Source: Rhyzopertha dominica
Lineage: Eukaryota; Arthropoda; Insecta; Coleoptera; Bostrichidae
NCBI GenBank assembly: GCA_025024175.1
Contig: QCXZ01000137.1
Span: 74,958,680-75,022,679 of the forward strand
Direction of reading: 5' to 3'
Length of the DNA stretch: 64,000 nucleotides
A program made the translations under genes and the position numbers. Positions 1 to 11,399 of the stretch are shown in pieces. The notes beneath the pieces are model-generated. The model was not told where the DNA came from. It did no database searches and was given only the letters and a program-made list of their open reading frames with translations. The stretch's first letter is position 1; the number at the start of each line of letters is the position of its first letter.

Positions 1-1972
1 GGATATATAAATGCGATATAAGTGGTCAAAAGTGCAAGGGATGAGGTTGTTCTAGTATGTAATCGACAGAATTCTTAACCTTTGCTGATGTGCAACTTCA
101 CAAGGAAACAAAACTTTATTATGTAGTTTAGATACATTTTTGTATTATAAATACCTGCAACTAATGGAAAAATTTACTTAAGAAAACTTCTATCGATACC
201 AAATAAAAAGTTATTCGTATAAATGACAAGCAGGTCAACACTGCTTTATGTTGAAATGTGAAAACACTGTCCGTGTAACTCCATTTCAGTTTTATGACAG
301 CATTTGTAATGCTTTTAATTTGTGCCACAAGTGTCATCGCAAGTCTAACATACGGTTCTGATAATTGAATTAGCTTTGTGTATTTCATTAATTAAAATGA
401 ATTTTACTCTACATTGTATTCCAAACTGATTGCAATGCTCATTCTCTCTGTTGTCATACGCATAATATATCGAATGCAAAAAAGTACTTTGCACCATCAA
501 GTTTCAGCAACCTAAATCAGACTAATTATAATGTTTTACAGAGTGATGAGATAACAAGAGCTTGTTACGAATCAAACTGGGAGGATTTCGATGCTAGCAC
601 TAAGAGAACCCTACTGATCATTATGGAGCGTGCGAAGAGACCAATAATACTGACAGCTGCCAAGTTTTCAGTTCTGTCGTTAACGTCCTTTGCTTCAGTG
701 AGCTACAAATTCTAGTTTTTAGTTTTGCTATACTAATGCTTTACCGTCTTTAGGTTATGCGATCATCTTATTCCTACTTTGCGCTCATGCAGCAACTTTA
801 CAGCGAAGCCCAGTAAACGAACCAATGAAATGTAGAGATGTTAACTGAAGAGGCACTACACCATAAACAGTAGCATACGAGCACTGATTTGTAGCATTCA
901 CAGCAGAACTCATGCTTAAGTGATTTTCACTAACTTATAATTGGACGCAATAAATTATTAGTCAAAATACGATGTATTTTTACAGGCATCTTCACGCCAG
1001 TTTCAGTATTTTTTTTTAAGAAATTCAACATCAACCGCAAAATATCGATTGATTTGGATTTGCCTTCTTATTACATACACTCAAAGTATAAAGATTACGT
1101 GTATTTTTGTTAAATATCAGATTGTCTAAAAGGCACTGGACCAAAATATAATATTAGTTGCATTTTAAAACGAATAAATCACTCCATTTACTGGATTAGA
1201 CAAATAAAGTGGTCTTGACTGTGTTACATTTTGTGTACAAAACTGTACAAAAAAAAACAGATGTACGGTTTGCCTCCTTACCCAAGTAATATGTTAGTAA
1301 ACGTGTGTCATAATTTACAAAAAAATTTAGGACTAGAAGCCAGTATTTCTTTTTTGGAAGGTCAAACGTTTTTTTGAGCAATGCTTCTCAAACTCCCAAA
1401 CATTTCAAGGAATTTAATAATTTACTTTTCCTTTATAGTGTATAGCAATGCCTCTAGTTTTCATGTTTGCTCTTTTTAATACCTCCACTGACTGGCGTGT
1501 TATGATACTCGTCTTCGAGTAATACCCCATTGACGGCATTTTAATTTGTAAACGCCACTTTTTATAATTTTTTGATTTTGGGTTTATGGTTAAATTAGTT
1601 TTGCTTACATCTAGCACATTTATCTCGAATTTATTAAATGGTTGTTATTGCAATTCTGTGTGTGACACATTTTTTTATTATAAAATTAGACAGAATATAG
1701 AATATTTGTTATAAAAGTCAAACTTAGAATTTTCAAATGTATTGCCAGGGAGTACTGCTACCTGGGGTTCATTGGAATAATAATTATTAGATGTTATCAG
1801 TGACAACTCTCTAAGCTACGCTAGAATCCATTATTATGCTTACCCATGTAATGCAATATTTGTCGATATATTTTGTGCAAGAACCTTCATAACTTGTTTT
1901 CTTATATTTTAGATAAATTCATTGACATAGTTTTAGCAACAAGGTTGGATTTGCATCTACCATGTCTTTCCA
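1..1972. other. AT-rich intronic sequence, nothing recognised
   Basis: Part of the intron downstream of the 6406-6534 exon. Short ORFs on the minus strand (161-388, 1196-1381, 1414-1617) have no family resemblance. No Ig3-like exon was seen. Confidence 0.6.
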
Positions 1973-2866
1973 ATGTTTGTAGATCAGCACCAGCATCCGA
2001 CAGTAACGGTGCATGATCTTCGGAATGTATGGCTAGTAAAAAATTCAGGATTTCAGATATTTAGAATTGTTTTAGGTGACACGATAGCCAGATTATCCGA
2101 ACATTGTTTAAAATCTACTTATTTCTTATGGAACGATAATTTTTATGAACAAAAATCAGGTTGTGCAATGGGTTCACCTCTAAGTCCTGTAGTGGCCTAT
2201 TTGTTTATGGAAAATTTTGAACATGTAGCGATAAACAGTTTTCATCTTAAACCAAAATGTTGGTATAGGTACGTAGATGACACTTTTGTCATTTGGCCCC
2301 ATGATATAAAACAGCTGGGTAGGTTTCTAAATCATTTGAACAGTCAAAATCCCGACATAAAATTTACTATGGAATTAGAAAGCAATGGTAGTTTACCTTT
2401 CTTGGATGTCAAAATTTACAGAACAAACACTGGACAGTTAGGACACAAGGTTTACAGAAAACCAACACACACAGACAGATATTTACATGCCACATCTCAC
2501 CACCCTCCTTCTCAAAAGAATAGTCTTATTAGGACGTTATTTGTTAGAGCACAAAGGATGTCAGACGAAAGTTCTGTACAAAAAGAAATATGTTATCTTA
2601 AATCAGCGCTAATGAGAAATGGTTATAGTAGTAAGAATATTTGGTCAGTTTTTAATAATAGTGCTCATCCAAATCAAGTAAATTCTCAGCCACGACAAAG
2701 TAAATTGAAGTTGAGTTTGCCTTATGTACAAGGCCTTTTTGAAAAATTAAAGAGGATGCTTAGAAAACATGATATTTTAGTTGTTGATAGTACATATAAT
2801 AATTTAGATAAAATTTTAAGTTCTACTAAAGATAAAGTACTTGTTCTTGCGGAAAGTGTTACATAG
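1973..2866 (+). pseudogene. PLE-1 copy 1 reverse transcriptase, truncated and frameshifted
   Basis: Open frame of 297 codons whose element-derived part begins at about residue 36. Visible PLE RT motifs: CAMGSPLSPVVAYLFME (motif B), RYVDDTFVIW with the catalytic DD (motif C), GSLPFLDVKIYR (motif D/E) and VYRKPTHTDRYLHATSHH downstream. Motif A with the first catalytic Asp is missing. The frame runs off into TAG at 2864 because of a 31-bp deletion near 2840 relative to the copy at 24.7 kb; the deletion shifts the endonuclease into another frame. The N-terminal 35 codons are not shared with the other copy and are likely fortuitous. Non-functional. Confidence 0.88.
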
Positions 2867-3132
2867 GTCAAACAAAAAGAAAAGTAGGTACGCGTTTGAA
2901 AGAACACATACGTGCTACTAGGTTGCAACAGATAGATAAATCTTCCGTAGCTGAACACTCATATTTGACTAGACACATGATTGATTTTGATAAAACAAAA
3001 ATTTTACATAAAGAAAAATATTATCACAAACGTCTAATAAAAGAAGCTATAGAAATTTGTAGGAATACTAATAATTTTAATAGGGATTGTGGAAATTATG
3101 AGTTAGGTGACATTTGGAAGGCTATTTTGTAG
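2842..3132 (+). pseudogene. PLE-1 copy 1 GIY-YIG endonuclease domain
   Basis: In the frame ending at TAG 3130-3132 the translation reads CSCGKCYIGQTKRKVG, which holds the cysteine cluster and the YIG-type motif, followed by TRLKEHIRATR with the conserved Arg and His-containing helix, and ends NYELGDIWKAIL. This is the C-terminal endonuclease of Penelope-like elements, which nicks target DNA. The domain is complete to its natural stop but is out of frame with the upstream RT. Confidence 0.85.
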
Positions 3133-3444
3133 TTATCTTTTATCAAGTAGTTCGTGTATATCTAGTAGGTAGGTAGTTCCTTTTTCATCGTTAGGTTTCT
3201 TTTTTATCAGGTTGGCACGTTGTTTCTATGACGTCTCGCTTCCTTGGTGATTTGTTTATTTACTTTCAAAATTTTGTTTGAACTTGTGTCAGGCAAATTT
3301 TGAGGTTCTTCGTCTTTGACAAAGATTACAGGTGTAATCGAAACGTCAGACTATTAATTTTTCGTCAGTGTTTTCAAGAGACAGCGATCTATCCGACAAA
3401 ATATTATCTTATTATATTATGGACGCTGAAAGCATTCACCCTCG
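3133..3444 (+). repeat. PLE-1 3' noncoding end with hammerhead-like fold
   Basis: This stretch is shared with 25690-25985 and partly with 30955-31128. Within it: GTCT 3312-3315, TTGACAAA 3316-3323, stem GATTAC/GTAATC at 3324-3329 and 3334-3339 around loop AGGT, GAAA 3340-3343, CGTC 3344-3347 and AGAC 3348-3351. GTCT pairs with AGAC. The order of stem, unpaired core, stem, GAAA, cleavage-type triplet GTC and stem is that of a hammerhead ribozyme, but the first core strand deviates from CUGAUGA. Confidence 0.6.
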
Positions 3445-6405
3445 TATATTTAGAATTGGTTTTTTTTGGGATATAAGAAAAAGTGTTAATGCCAATTTGG
3501 AATATATTTTCCGACTACTGACTGCGGTCAGGCTAATTTCAGAAACATCACCTTCGGTTATTCTAAAAAATCTCAAAATTCCTGTTTTGCTACTAAGTAT
3601 ACTTATTTCGATGAAAGAAACAGTCACTAACGTCTGCGGAACACATATTGAACATTTAATTTTTTACGGCAACCTCCTGCTAAGTAAACTAAGCCTAAGT
3701 TTAATCACTAGCTTGCCTCAACAATCTAAGGAAATCTTCCTAGCTGCATGTTTTCTAGTTTTTTGTTTTCTCCATTTCATGTCAAATTGAATCAATACTT
3801 CCACATTCAGTTGTCAAAATGACATTTACGTTTTCATTTCTTATGCTATATGATTAGTAATCAGATTTTGAGCATTTTGTCTCTACGCATTTTTTCTAAA
3901 AGAAAGTCCTCGTGATAGCAAAAATATATAAATTTTAAAATCGTTTTTTTTCCAAATAACTCGAAAATTATTGACCTAACAAAAAAATTAGAAGAGTGCT
4001 TTCTGATCAGAAATTTGATTTTATATATAATACCTAAATTTAAAAAAATCGTACGAGCAGGGACCAAAATAGGCTTTTTGGAAATATTTCTAAAATGTCA
4101 AAATTAGGAATAAATTTTCTAAGAAACTTTTTGTGAGAAATTTTATTTCCTATCTGATGGCATTTTCATTTTTTGAATATAAAGTATATTCGGAGATATT
4201 TAGGAAAAACCGTTTTCTTTGAGTGACGCTTTTTTGCTAATATCTTCTAAACAGTTTGCTGCACCGAAAATTTATAAGAATGAATAATACTCGCAGTTAT
4301 ACTACTAATCACATACTAAAACGAAAAAATATAAAATAATAAAAATTTGCAAAAAGGGTAGTTACCCCTCAATTTTGCTCCCTTCCCGATACCGTACTTA
4401 CCCCACAAACAATAGGTCGCTTTGGGTAGTTGAGATTTATACGTTCGCCCAATTTCAAGTCTTTCGAAAGTTACCGCATATACAAACAAAACCACAGACA
4501 CACAGACATACAGACAGACATACAGATACACAGACAAGAAATTTTTTTTGCTCAAATTTTGTTTTTTTGCGTTTTCGACCATTTTAAAGCGAATGAGCAA
4601 ATTCTGGAAACTTGCGTACGCCGTTTCATACGCGACTTTTCACCTATTTGGTAAAAAATTTCCCGGAATGTAGAGACTTAGGGTCGCTGATATTTATGCG
4701 AGTTTTTAATAAAATTACGAAATTAATATAAATATTTTGTCAAATATTACTGCTGTTCCATGCTTAGTAATCCGTATGTCACTATTGTTGCATTGTTATT
4801 TCCATTGAAACGCAACAATAGCTGTGGTGTTTTTTTTTTAATTCAAATTTTAATCTTATAAGGAAACGAAGCAACAAAAATTTCATATTTCCGTAACTAT
4901 TGAATAACAAATAATCTTATACATATGCCTAAAACACGATACAAATTGGCTTGTTTTTTGCAACTATTTATATAAATAGCTATTTCATGCAAACATAGTT
5001 TTATCTAGGTACTTAATATGTAATGTAATTTTTTTAAATCCAGCTCTATAGTATGTTTTGTGCGATATGCCTAACCGGATTACAGCTATTTGTTTTATAA
5101 TTGCATTTTTTTGTTGTATTGTAATGTTTTAGGTTCTATGAGCTATACTTAAATTGTGGTTAATTGAGCGCGCTGCAATTATCGTGTCTGATTAAGTTTC
5201 TGTAAAATTATAAATTTATTTGGCAACTTCATTACCCTTTAGACATATTAATAGACCCAGAAAGTAAGAAGACTTATTTCTTGCTTTCTTTCTAGTTCAA
5301 GATTTATTACTATTCCACAATAATTGCACCCTTAGAAGTATTAGAGTTTTCTACTAGTAACTAGTGCCACATTTTTTTAGAGAGCATGGTAAATTACATA
5401 TCTGTTTTTCTCATTAGTTTACTATGTAAAGTTATATCAATTATAGCCAACTGAATTTACTGAACTCAAGTGCAAAACGATGCGAAATTTGTCTGTTATA
5501 TACAGTCGTTTATCGATTTCAACAGCATAGTTAGGCACACCAAGATTTTATGGAAGCATAACTCTCATGCCAATTTACGCTATAATAATTATTACTGTGA
5601 AGTTTATTCGTTTATTAATCACTTGATATGACGATACACAGTCGTCGAATGCTGCTACCATATCTTTGCAAATTTATTACATTGAAGTATATTTTGAAGT
5701 ACTTTGTGGAACTTCTTAATTCAATTTTGTTTATTTTGATGAAATCACTAACCCTTCAGTAATTTTTATTTGTCATTCAACGCCAACTATGTTAGGCACA
5801 TCCTCTCAATAATAATAAAGATACATGCTTCTTTAATAACTGCAAATTCATTTCAGAAACGAGTCGACGCTTATGGTAACGTAGACTTTGAGAGACATGT
5901 CTATATATTTTCTATAATGAGCACAGACGCACACCGTTCAACGATTCACTTCTATTTTCAATGTATATTTGGAAGAATAAAATTTGTTNGTATTCTCCAC
6001 ATAATTTATAGCTTACGCGAGTTGGTCGAATTGNAAACAGGTGGGCTGCACGCATTATTTGCCATCGATATAGATACTCATTACACCAATTTTTTACAAT
6101 GAGCTAAATATTGTGTAGCCTGAACCAGTGTGTGTGCACTGTAGATACAGATTTAATCTAAACTGTGTTTCCTATTACTCTTAATAATGAACACATTTCA
6201 AACAACACAGAAATGAATGTAGATTTGTTCAAACTTTGCTCCACTCAGTTTCGGTTACTTTCACAGACAGCGGTCATGCAAATTACGTACTCGAATAATG
6301 AATCTGTGGGCGTTCAAAATAGCTCATGCACCCAGTGCACCTCGTTACCAAACTAAACAGTGACAAACGACGTCAAAGCTGAAATTAATTGCACCTTAGA
6401 CTTAC
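3445..6405. other. AT-rich intron, no gene recognised
   Basis: Contains a short tetranucleotide-like repeat at 4492-4538 and otherwise unclassified AT-rich sequence. ORFs at 3368-3790, 4316-4600 and 5770-6102 have no recognisable domains; the last includes ambiguous bases. Confidence 0.55.
4492..4538. repeat. Simple repeat of ACAGACA/ACAGATA units
   Basis: Irregular array of CACAGACA, CATACAGA and CAGACATA units. Flanked by AT-rich DNA and probably a microsatellite. Confidence 0.85.
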
Positions 6406-6534
6406 AATTGATGCTGAGAACAATCCGCTTGCTAACGGCTGGCGGTACATCGTTGCTGGCTATACACAAATAGGCCCCCATCTGCTGCCGTTGGAGACGA
6501 ACAAAGTTCAGGCTGGTTCCAGTGTAGGTATCAA
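6406..6534 (-). CDS. DIP/lachesin-like gene, internal exon (second half of Ig2)
   Basis: A 129-bp exon, phase 1 at both ends, coding 43 codons. The acceptor is TTGTTTCAG|TTGAT with a pyrimidine-rich tract, the donor AATT|GTAAGT, both on the minus strand. The product reads VDTYTGTSLNFVRLQ, then MGAYLCIASNDVPP with the second Ig2 cysteine, then AVSKRIVLSIN. The block MGAYLCIASN-x-VPP-x-VSKR is the most diagnostic stretch of the DIP/lachesin family. The split codon G+TT joins it in frame to exon 15639-15809. The following intron, phase 1, must lead to an Ig3 exon; I found no Ig3-like translation on the minus strand between 1 and 6405, so that exon is probably outside the window. Confidence 0.94.
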
Positions 6535-8104
6535 CTGAAACAACAATGAGGACTGTAGCATTGTTCCCAACATTTGAATGCGACGCGATCGGAATTAAAG
6601 CCTTCGAGCTGGACATTTTCGTTATTTCACTGATATGCGACTTGTGCAGGCTCGACACCGGCAAAGCAAATTAAATTCAAACGCAATGCTTTTTGGAGAA
6701 CTGTTGAAGACTACTAGCTGCTATTATTAATCATGATATATAATGACAATTTAAAAATTTTGCAGGTAAGTTATAATTTAATTGAGTTTTTGCCGCTAAA
6801 TATATTTCTGAAAAAATATATCTAGTTTTGAGCAGGAATTGAACCCGGAACTTTTTGTGCTAGCACTGCACCATCAAAGAATTCAGGCTCGAGGTGCATA
6901 TATTTGTCAAATCAAATGCTACTGAACGCTATAATAAGCTAAATAATGATTAGTGTCCTCACGTTTATTGAATGCCTTATACGTCAAATTTCATATATAC
7001 TTTATATTTCCCATTCATTAAAAAACACAAATACTGCAAATAACTAACCTAAAGATACAGAATAAGATGGTGAATAACTCGAAACAGCGGAGAACGGATC
7101 CTGAGATATTTTGGTCATCAGCAAACAATTTTCATCACAAAATAACAGTTCCTGATTATATGAACTACAATAATTCCCTTTTTTTACATCGACACGTTGT
7201 AAATTACTTAATTTTACACCTTCAACTATTAGGTGGATCAATAATATAAATCAGCATTACTTTACTAACCGTCGGAAGGAACAGCCACGTATGTAATGTT
7301 AGTTGGGGATGCCTAGATGAGAAAAAAACAGCACGTGCGGAATCTACCGTGTTTTGTTTATTCGCCATTATGATGAGCACAGCAAATGTGCTACTGGCTG
7401 TTGCGCAATGCATCATTGTAAAATTTCTTACCCCTGAAAACTTATTACCCGCCAAAATTGATCGTATGTTGCAGGCCCAATTCATAAAACATATCATTTC
7501 ATGGATAAGAAAAAAATATGGTACAACGAGTTTTAGGAAGATAATTTTGCCGAAGAGGAGGTGTATAGATACAGTGCAGCAAATGAGAACAATTACACTT
7601 CTGAGCAAGTAAGTTCCTTAGATTAATAAATTGAGCTATCTGGTTTCTCTAGAGGGCCCAGGGATTCTTTTTAATTCGAGAAATCGATTAAAAGTGCCCC
7701 CATAATTTTCTTTCAACCTCGAAAACGGACGAAATGAGAAATAAGTGGAGGATTTAACTCAAAGTGGGATCATTCATCAGCAGGTGCGAGATATCTTTGA
7801 TTCACCCTGGCACCTAAAGAACGGAAACGTTCAAAAGCGAACGGCTGAATATACGACCCCATTTGGTACTGAAGCGGCCCTGTAGACTGAAACAATATTA
7901 CAGGATAAAGGTTATACGGCTGTATTAATCTTCCTTTTCGTTCCTGGATTCAGAATTTCTATTACGTTAGGTGCGGTCAATACAGTAAACCTACAGACAC
8001 GTAAGCTGCGCCATTGATTTATGTTCACAACACGTGGGCGAAGAGATGAATGGCAGTAGTAGAAGAGATATAATTACTGTTTTTACGACTGTCCTGTAGG
8101 ATAG
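6535..8104. other. Intronic sequence, no gene recognised
   Basis: Start of the 9.1-kb intron between the two Ig2 exons. Apart from the SINE fragment at 6826-6893 I see only AT-rich DNA and a slightly richer block near 7640-8000. ORFs at 7222-7608 (-) and 7349-7612 (+) overlap each other and match no family. Confidence 0.5.
6826..6893 (-). repeat. tRNA-derived SINE fragment (minus strand)
   Basis: On the minus strand an A-box-like TGGTGCAGTGC (6873-6863) is followed by GCTAGCA and a B box GGGTTCAATTCC (6846-6835). It aligns with the SINE at 59185-59255 except for about 13 missing bases between the boxes. The acceptor stem does not pair, so this is not a functional tRNA gene. Confidence 0.6.
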
Positions 8105-9604
8105 GAATGTCAGTAATGAATATCATAGACAAGGACATAAATAGATGGGGAACTCTAATGGTGGGGGTAGGTTCATATAAAGCGCCTGCAGTGTCACTAG
8201 GCTAAACTACACACGAATATGCCAAGTCGATAATATAGGAAACTGCTTCAAATGGTGCAGCAACAACATGCAGGTCAGATTTTTTCTTTTCTCTTAATTT
8301 CTTTCTAATTTGCACCTAGTTTGTTCCATTGCTACCTCTTCGAAGTTACTTGTCAGATAACTTCAAACGGCGATGGAATAAACTACCTGCAAATTAAATA
8401 AGAGATTAGGTACAAATAATTTGCAATTAAATAATGATGAACAAAACAAAAGCCGTTTGGTATTCACACATAATTATATTGATCATAAATGTACAGTTTA
8501 TAAATATATCAATAAAACAGAAGTATGGTAGACGACTTCATTTAACTCTTTTTTCTCAGGTAGTCGAAATAACAAAATGCTTGTGACAAACCTGATAGCG
8601 TAGATAAGCTATCTTTATATCCAAATTATTTTGTAGTTTTTAATGTGTTTTAGTCATATTTGGTACATCTGAAATAAGCAAACATTTTTTAAACAGATCA
8701 TTGTAATTAAAAATATTTCCAAAGGGCCTATATATAAATAAGGGGTGGTACCCACGCTGCTGTGATAGCATAATGCATGTGCATTACTTAACGGCTCCAG
8801 CAATATATATCATCAGGATTCTACTATTTACTAGGACTCTACTGCCCTTACAAATATTTAAATGAGCCAATTTGCATCTGGATGGATAAAACTACATTGC
8901 TTAAAGCTGTAAATGACTGTGAAAAGCTGATTTGCAATGACCAGTTAGATATCCTAGAATGCATGGTTAAATGATGCCTGCAAATATAATAAAATTGGTC
9001 CTCATCCATACAAGTGCAAATCGGCTCGCTATTAAACATTAACATTTTTTAACCCTTGTTATGAATTATGTATATGTTAAGAATTCATAATAAGCTTTTG
9101 AAGCACCAAGTGTACCTACATCACTTAAAGTGTGAACTACTTTATCGAGAAACAAGTCTTTGTGGTAACTTCCATGCGGTTATTGAGATATATTTCTACA
9201 AAAACTAGTAGAACTCACCTCCTCGCCCGCAACTGGCAAAATTCGCTTTGTAGTAGAAATGAATTGTAATTACTAACTGTTTACACATCCAGCAGTTGAA
9301 GAATATCTTATGCAAGCTAAAGACGATTGTTATCAATATCAACAAATGTTTACATTTTAAATTTGAAATATTTAAGTGCTGATATACATTTTTGACAAAC
9401 TGGTCCTGATGCTACTGTCAAAGAACAAAACCGCCAACTGTAAATACAAGTACAGTGACTTTATAAAGTCACTGTATTGTAAGCAGATGCTAGCGCCAAA
9501 ACTCAGCCGTGTCACTAGGCCAAACTAATCCGTATGGTCAGCCCCCACCACTGAGAGATTCCAATCTATTTGTCTTGTCTTTATCTATGATGAATATAGA
9601 ATGT
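8105..9604. repeat. Inverted-repeat pair, possible decayed DNA transposon
   Basis: 8105-8168 and 9541-9604 are imperfect inverted repeats of about 60 bp sharing AAATAGAT, then the run GGTGGGGG. Just inside, GTGTCACTAGGCtAAACTA (8191) and its near copy at 9510 are in direct orientation. No transposase is visible between them. Likely the ends of a decayed element or two related insertions. Confidence 0.45.
8290..8407. repeat. Long imperfect hairpin
   Basis: The arm from about 8308 (AATTTGCACCTAGTTTG, then TTCCATTGC) pairs with the arm ending near 8394 (GATGGAATAAACTACCTGC, then AAATT). A nested GAAGTTA/TAACTTC pair closes the apical loop (8342-8348, 8358-8364). The outermost TCTCTTA/TAAGAGA pair extends the stem after a bulge. 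It could be a small MITE or a transcribed hairpin. Confidence 0.6.
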
Positions 9605-9987
9605 TGCGTTCCTTGGTGCAGTAAACAACAGTTAGTTGTTATGGATTTCAATTAAAGATTATTATGTAGTTGTTAGACATCTAACTGATGATTAAGATAG
9701 AAATAAAAGCAACCCGAGATAAAGATGATTTGTTCTGAAAACCCATAGTGAGGAAGAAGGTATTGCCATTAACCATAAGGAAGTAATAAATAGATAAACA
9801 TACAGTTATCGTTAGGAATTTCTATGCATAGCAAGTGTTTCCTACTAGTAGGGTTAAGCTTAGTGTTCCTCAACCTTTTGGAAGAATGAATCGTGGAATT
9901 TCATTCTATGAGTATGTTTTGATACTTATTCGTTATTCTAATTTTGATCCTTTGTGCCAGGATAAAACTGTCATATCTAATTATATA

Positions 9988-10775
9988 CAAGGGGTCGCTA
10001 CGAAGTATGGAACCAGTAGGATATTTCAGGTTCTGTTGTACCAATTATTCTGAAATTGTGCATGGACCTATGGGTAATTACAATGAATTTTTTTTTTAAT
10101 TTTTTCAACTGTGTGTTAGCTCTGAAAAGGATATTATTTCTTGATTTCAAAAATGTATCACACTTGTACAATTTATTGCTTCTAAGTTGAGAAAAGTGTA
10201 AATGCAATAGTTGAGCCTGACAAAAACGAAAAGAATGAAAACAATTTTCTTTGTCGCTAAAATGGACAAAAAGTTATGTAATACCATTTTCCTTGACTGG
10301 TAATATTTTTTGTGCAGTTTGATCAATTTATTGCGAATCGGGTATCCAAACAGTAAACAAGAAAAACATGATTCCGTGAATGTTGCTGTATTTTTCAGAT
10401 TTACATTACAGAAGATACTCAAAATGCTTCCCATTTTCTTCCAGGCAGTAATGCAGCCTTGATTAAAAGGTTTCTAATGTTCTTTGACAGAATGAAAATT
10501 ATCACCAGTCACGANGAAAATGGATCACCTGGAGTTTTTGTTCTTACTTAGCGATAACGAATATGGTTTTTATCCCGAAGTTTTTTTGGAAGACCCAAGT
10601 TTGTTATCACACTTTTCTCAACTCAGAAGCAATAAATTGTACATTTTGACATGGGGCTGAGAAAATTCCAGAAAATGCATTTTAATTATGCATAGGCCCA
10701 TGCACAATTTCAGTAAAATCGGTCGAACAGAACCTGAAATATCCCGCTGGTTCCATACTTTATAGCGACACTGTG
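9988..10775. mobile_element. Foldback/MITE-type DNA element with long inverted repeats and TA duplication
   Basis: The left end GGGTCGCTACGAAGTATGG and the right end, read on the minus strand as GTGTCGCTATAAAGTATGG, begin inverted repeats that continue through ATATTTCAGGTTCTGTT and AAATTGTGCATGG. Inner arms around 10165-10200 and 10604-10640 also pair. TA dinucleotides flank both ends (9986-9987 and 10776-10777), the target of Tc1/mariner-class transposases. The interior has no intact transposase. Size 788 bp. Confidence 0.7.
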
Positions 10776-11399
10776 TATTTAATGGGACGTGCAAGAATTT
10801 TTTAATTATACAGTTGCTCTGATTGACTGCATACTAGCCACCAATCGGTCTCTGATACAAGATTTAAGTAAGGTAGTGTGGTAGAGGCACATTCTCTGTC
10901 CCTGTCGTCTATCATTTATCATGACAAGAAGAGGACAACAACTTTCGTGATTTTCTTAACTTTAATTGGAAAGATTTTAGTAACAGTCTCTATTGTGTTT
11001 CTTGGAATATCAGCTGCAGTTCTTAAACGACATTTTGTTGCTGCTTGCACCTACTAGAGTTGGCAACTTCCATAAACCTAAGGCTCCTTGGGTGTAACCT
11101 CTTCTGCAGCTACTGATGCCGATTGCTGCTCTTTATAGTCGGGCACGGGCCGTGGGTCGTTTTTTTTTTTATGAATTTACGGGCGCCACGCAGTTGTGAA
11201 TTTATGCGCTTGGTAAAACTGCGAAACCAAGCGTTGTGAATTAGACTATTGAAGTTAAATGAACGGTATATATTGATAAAAACAATAACCACAATTACAA
11301 GACTAGATTCCCGAAATGGTACTATTTTGGGTTTACGATCTAAATAGGCAATGACAATTTTAAATACTATTTGAAAAATAAAGTTGTTGAGTATATAAA

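Larger units (their letters stand above)
2080..3444 (+). mobile_element. Penelope-like element, family PLE-1, copy 1 (5'-truncated)
   Basis: Contains the C-terminal half of a Penelope-type reverse transcriptase, a GIY-YIG endonuclease and a noncoding 3' end. Homology with the copy at 24.2-26.0 kb starts near 2080, so the copy lacks RT motif A and everything before it. The shared 3' end finishes at GCTGAAAGCATTCACCCT near 3441; sequence beyond differs between copies, which fixes the boundary. PLEs are retroelements with an RT related to telomerase and a GIY-YIG nuclease for target-primed integration. Confidence 0.9.

Noticed and set aside
3312..3351. A canonical active hammerhead ribozyme
   Set aside because: The first core strand does not match CUGAUGA and has an extra base; reported only as hammerhead-like.
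3368..3790. 140-codon ORF after the PLE-1 copy
   Set aside because: It starts within the element's noncoding 3' end, has a hydrophobic but motif-free translation, and is not kept in the other copy.
4492..4538. CRISPR-like repeat array
   Set aside because: Units are 7-8 bp and contiguous without spacers; a microsatellite.
1..6405. Ig3 exon of the DIP/lachesin-like gene
   Set aside because: I looked on the minus strand for a translation with the usual third-Ig cysteine and tryptophan pattern after a phase-1 acceptor and saw none.
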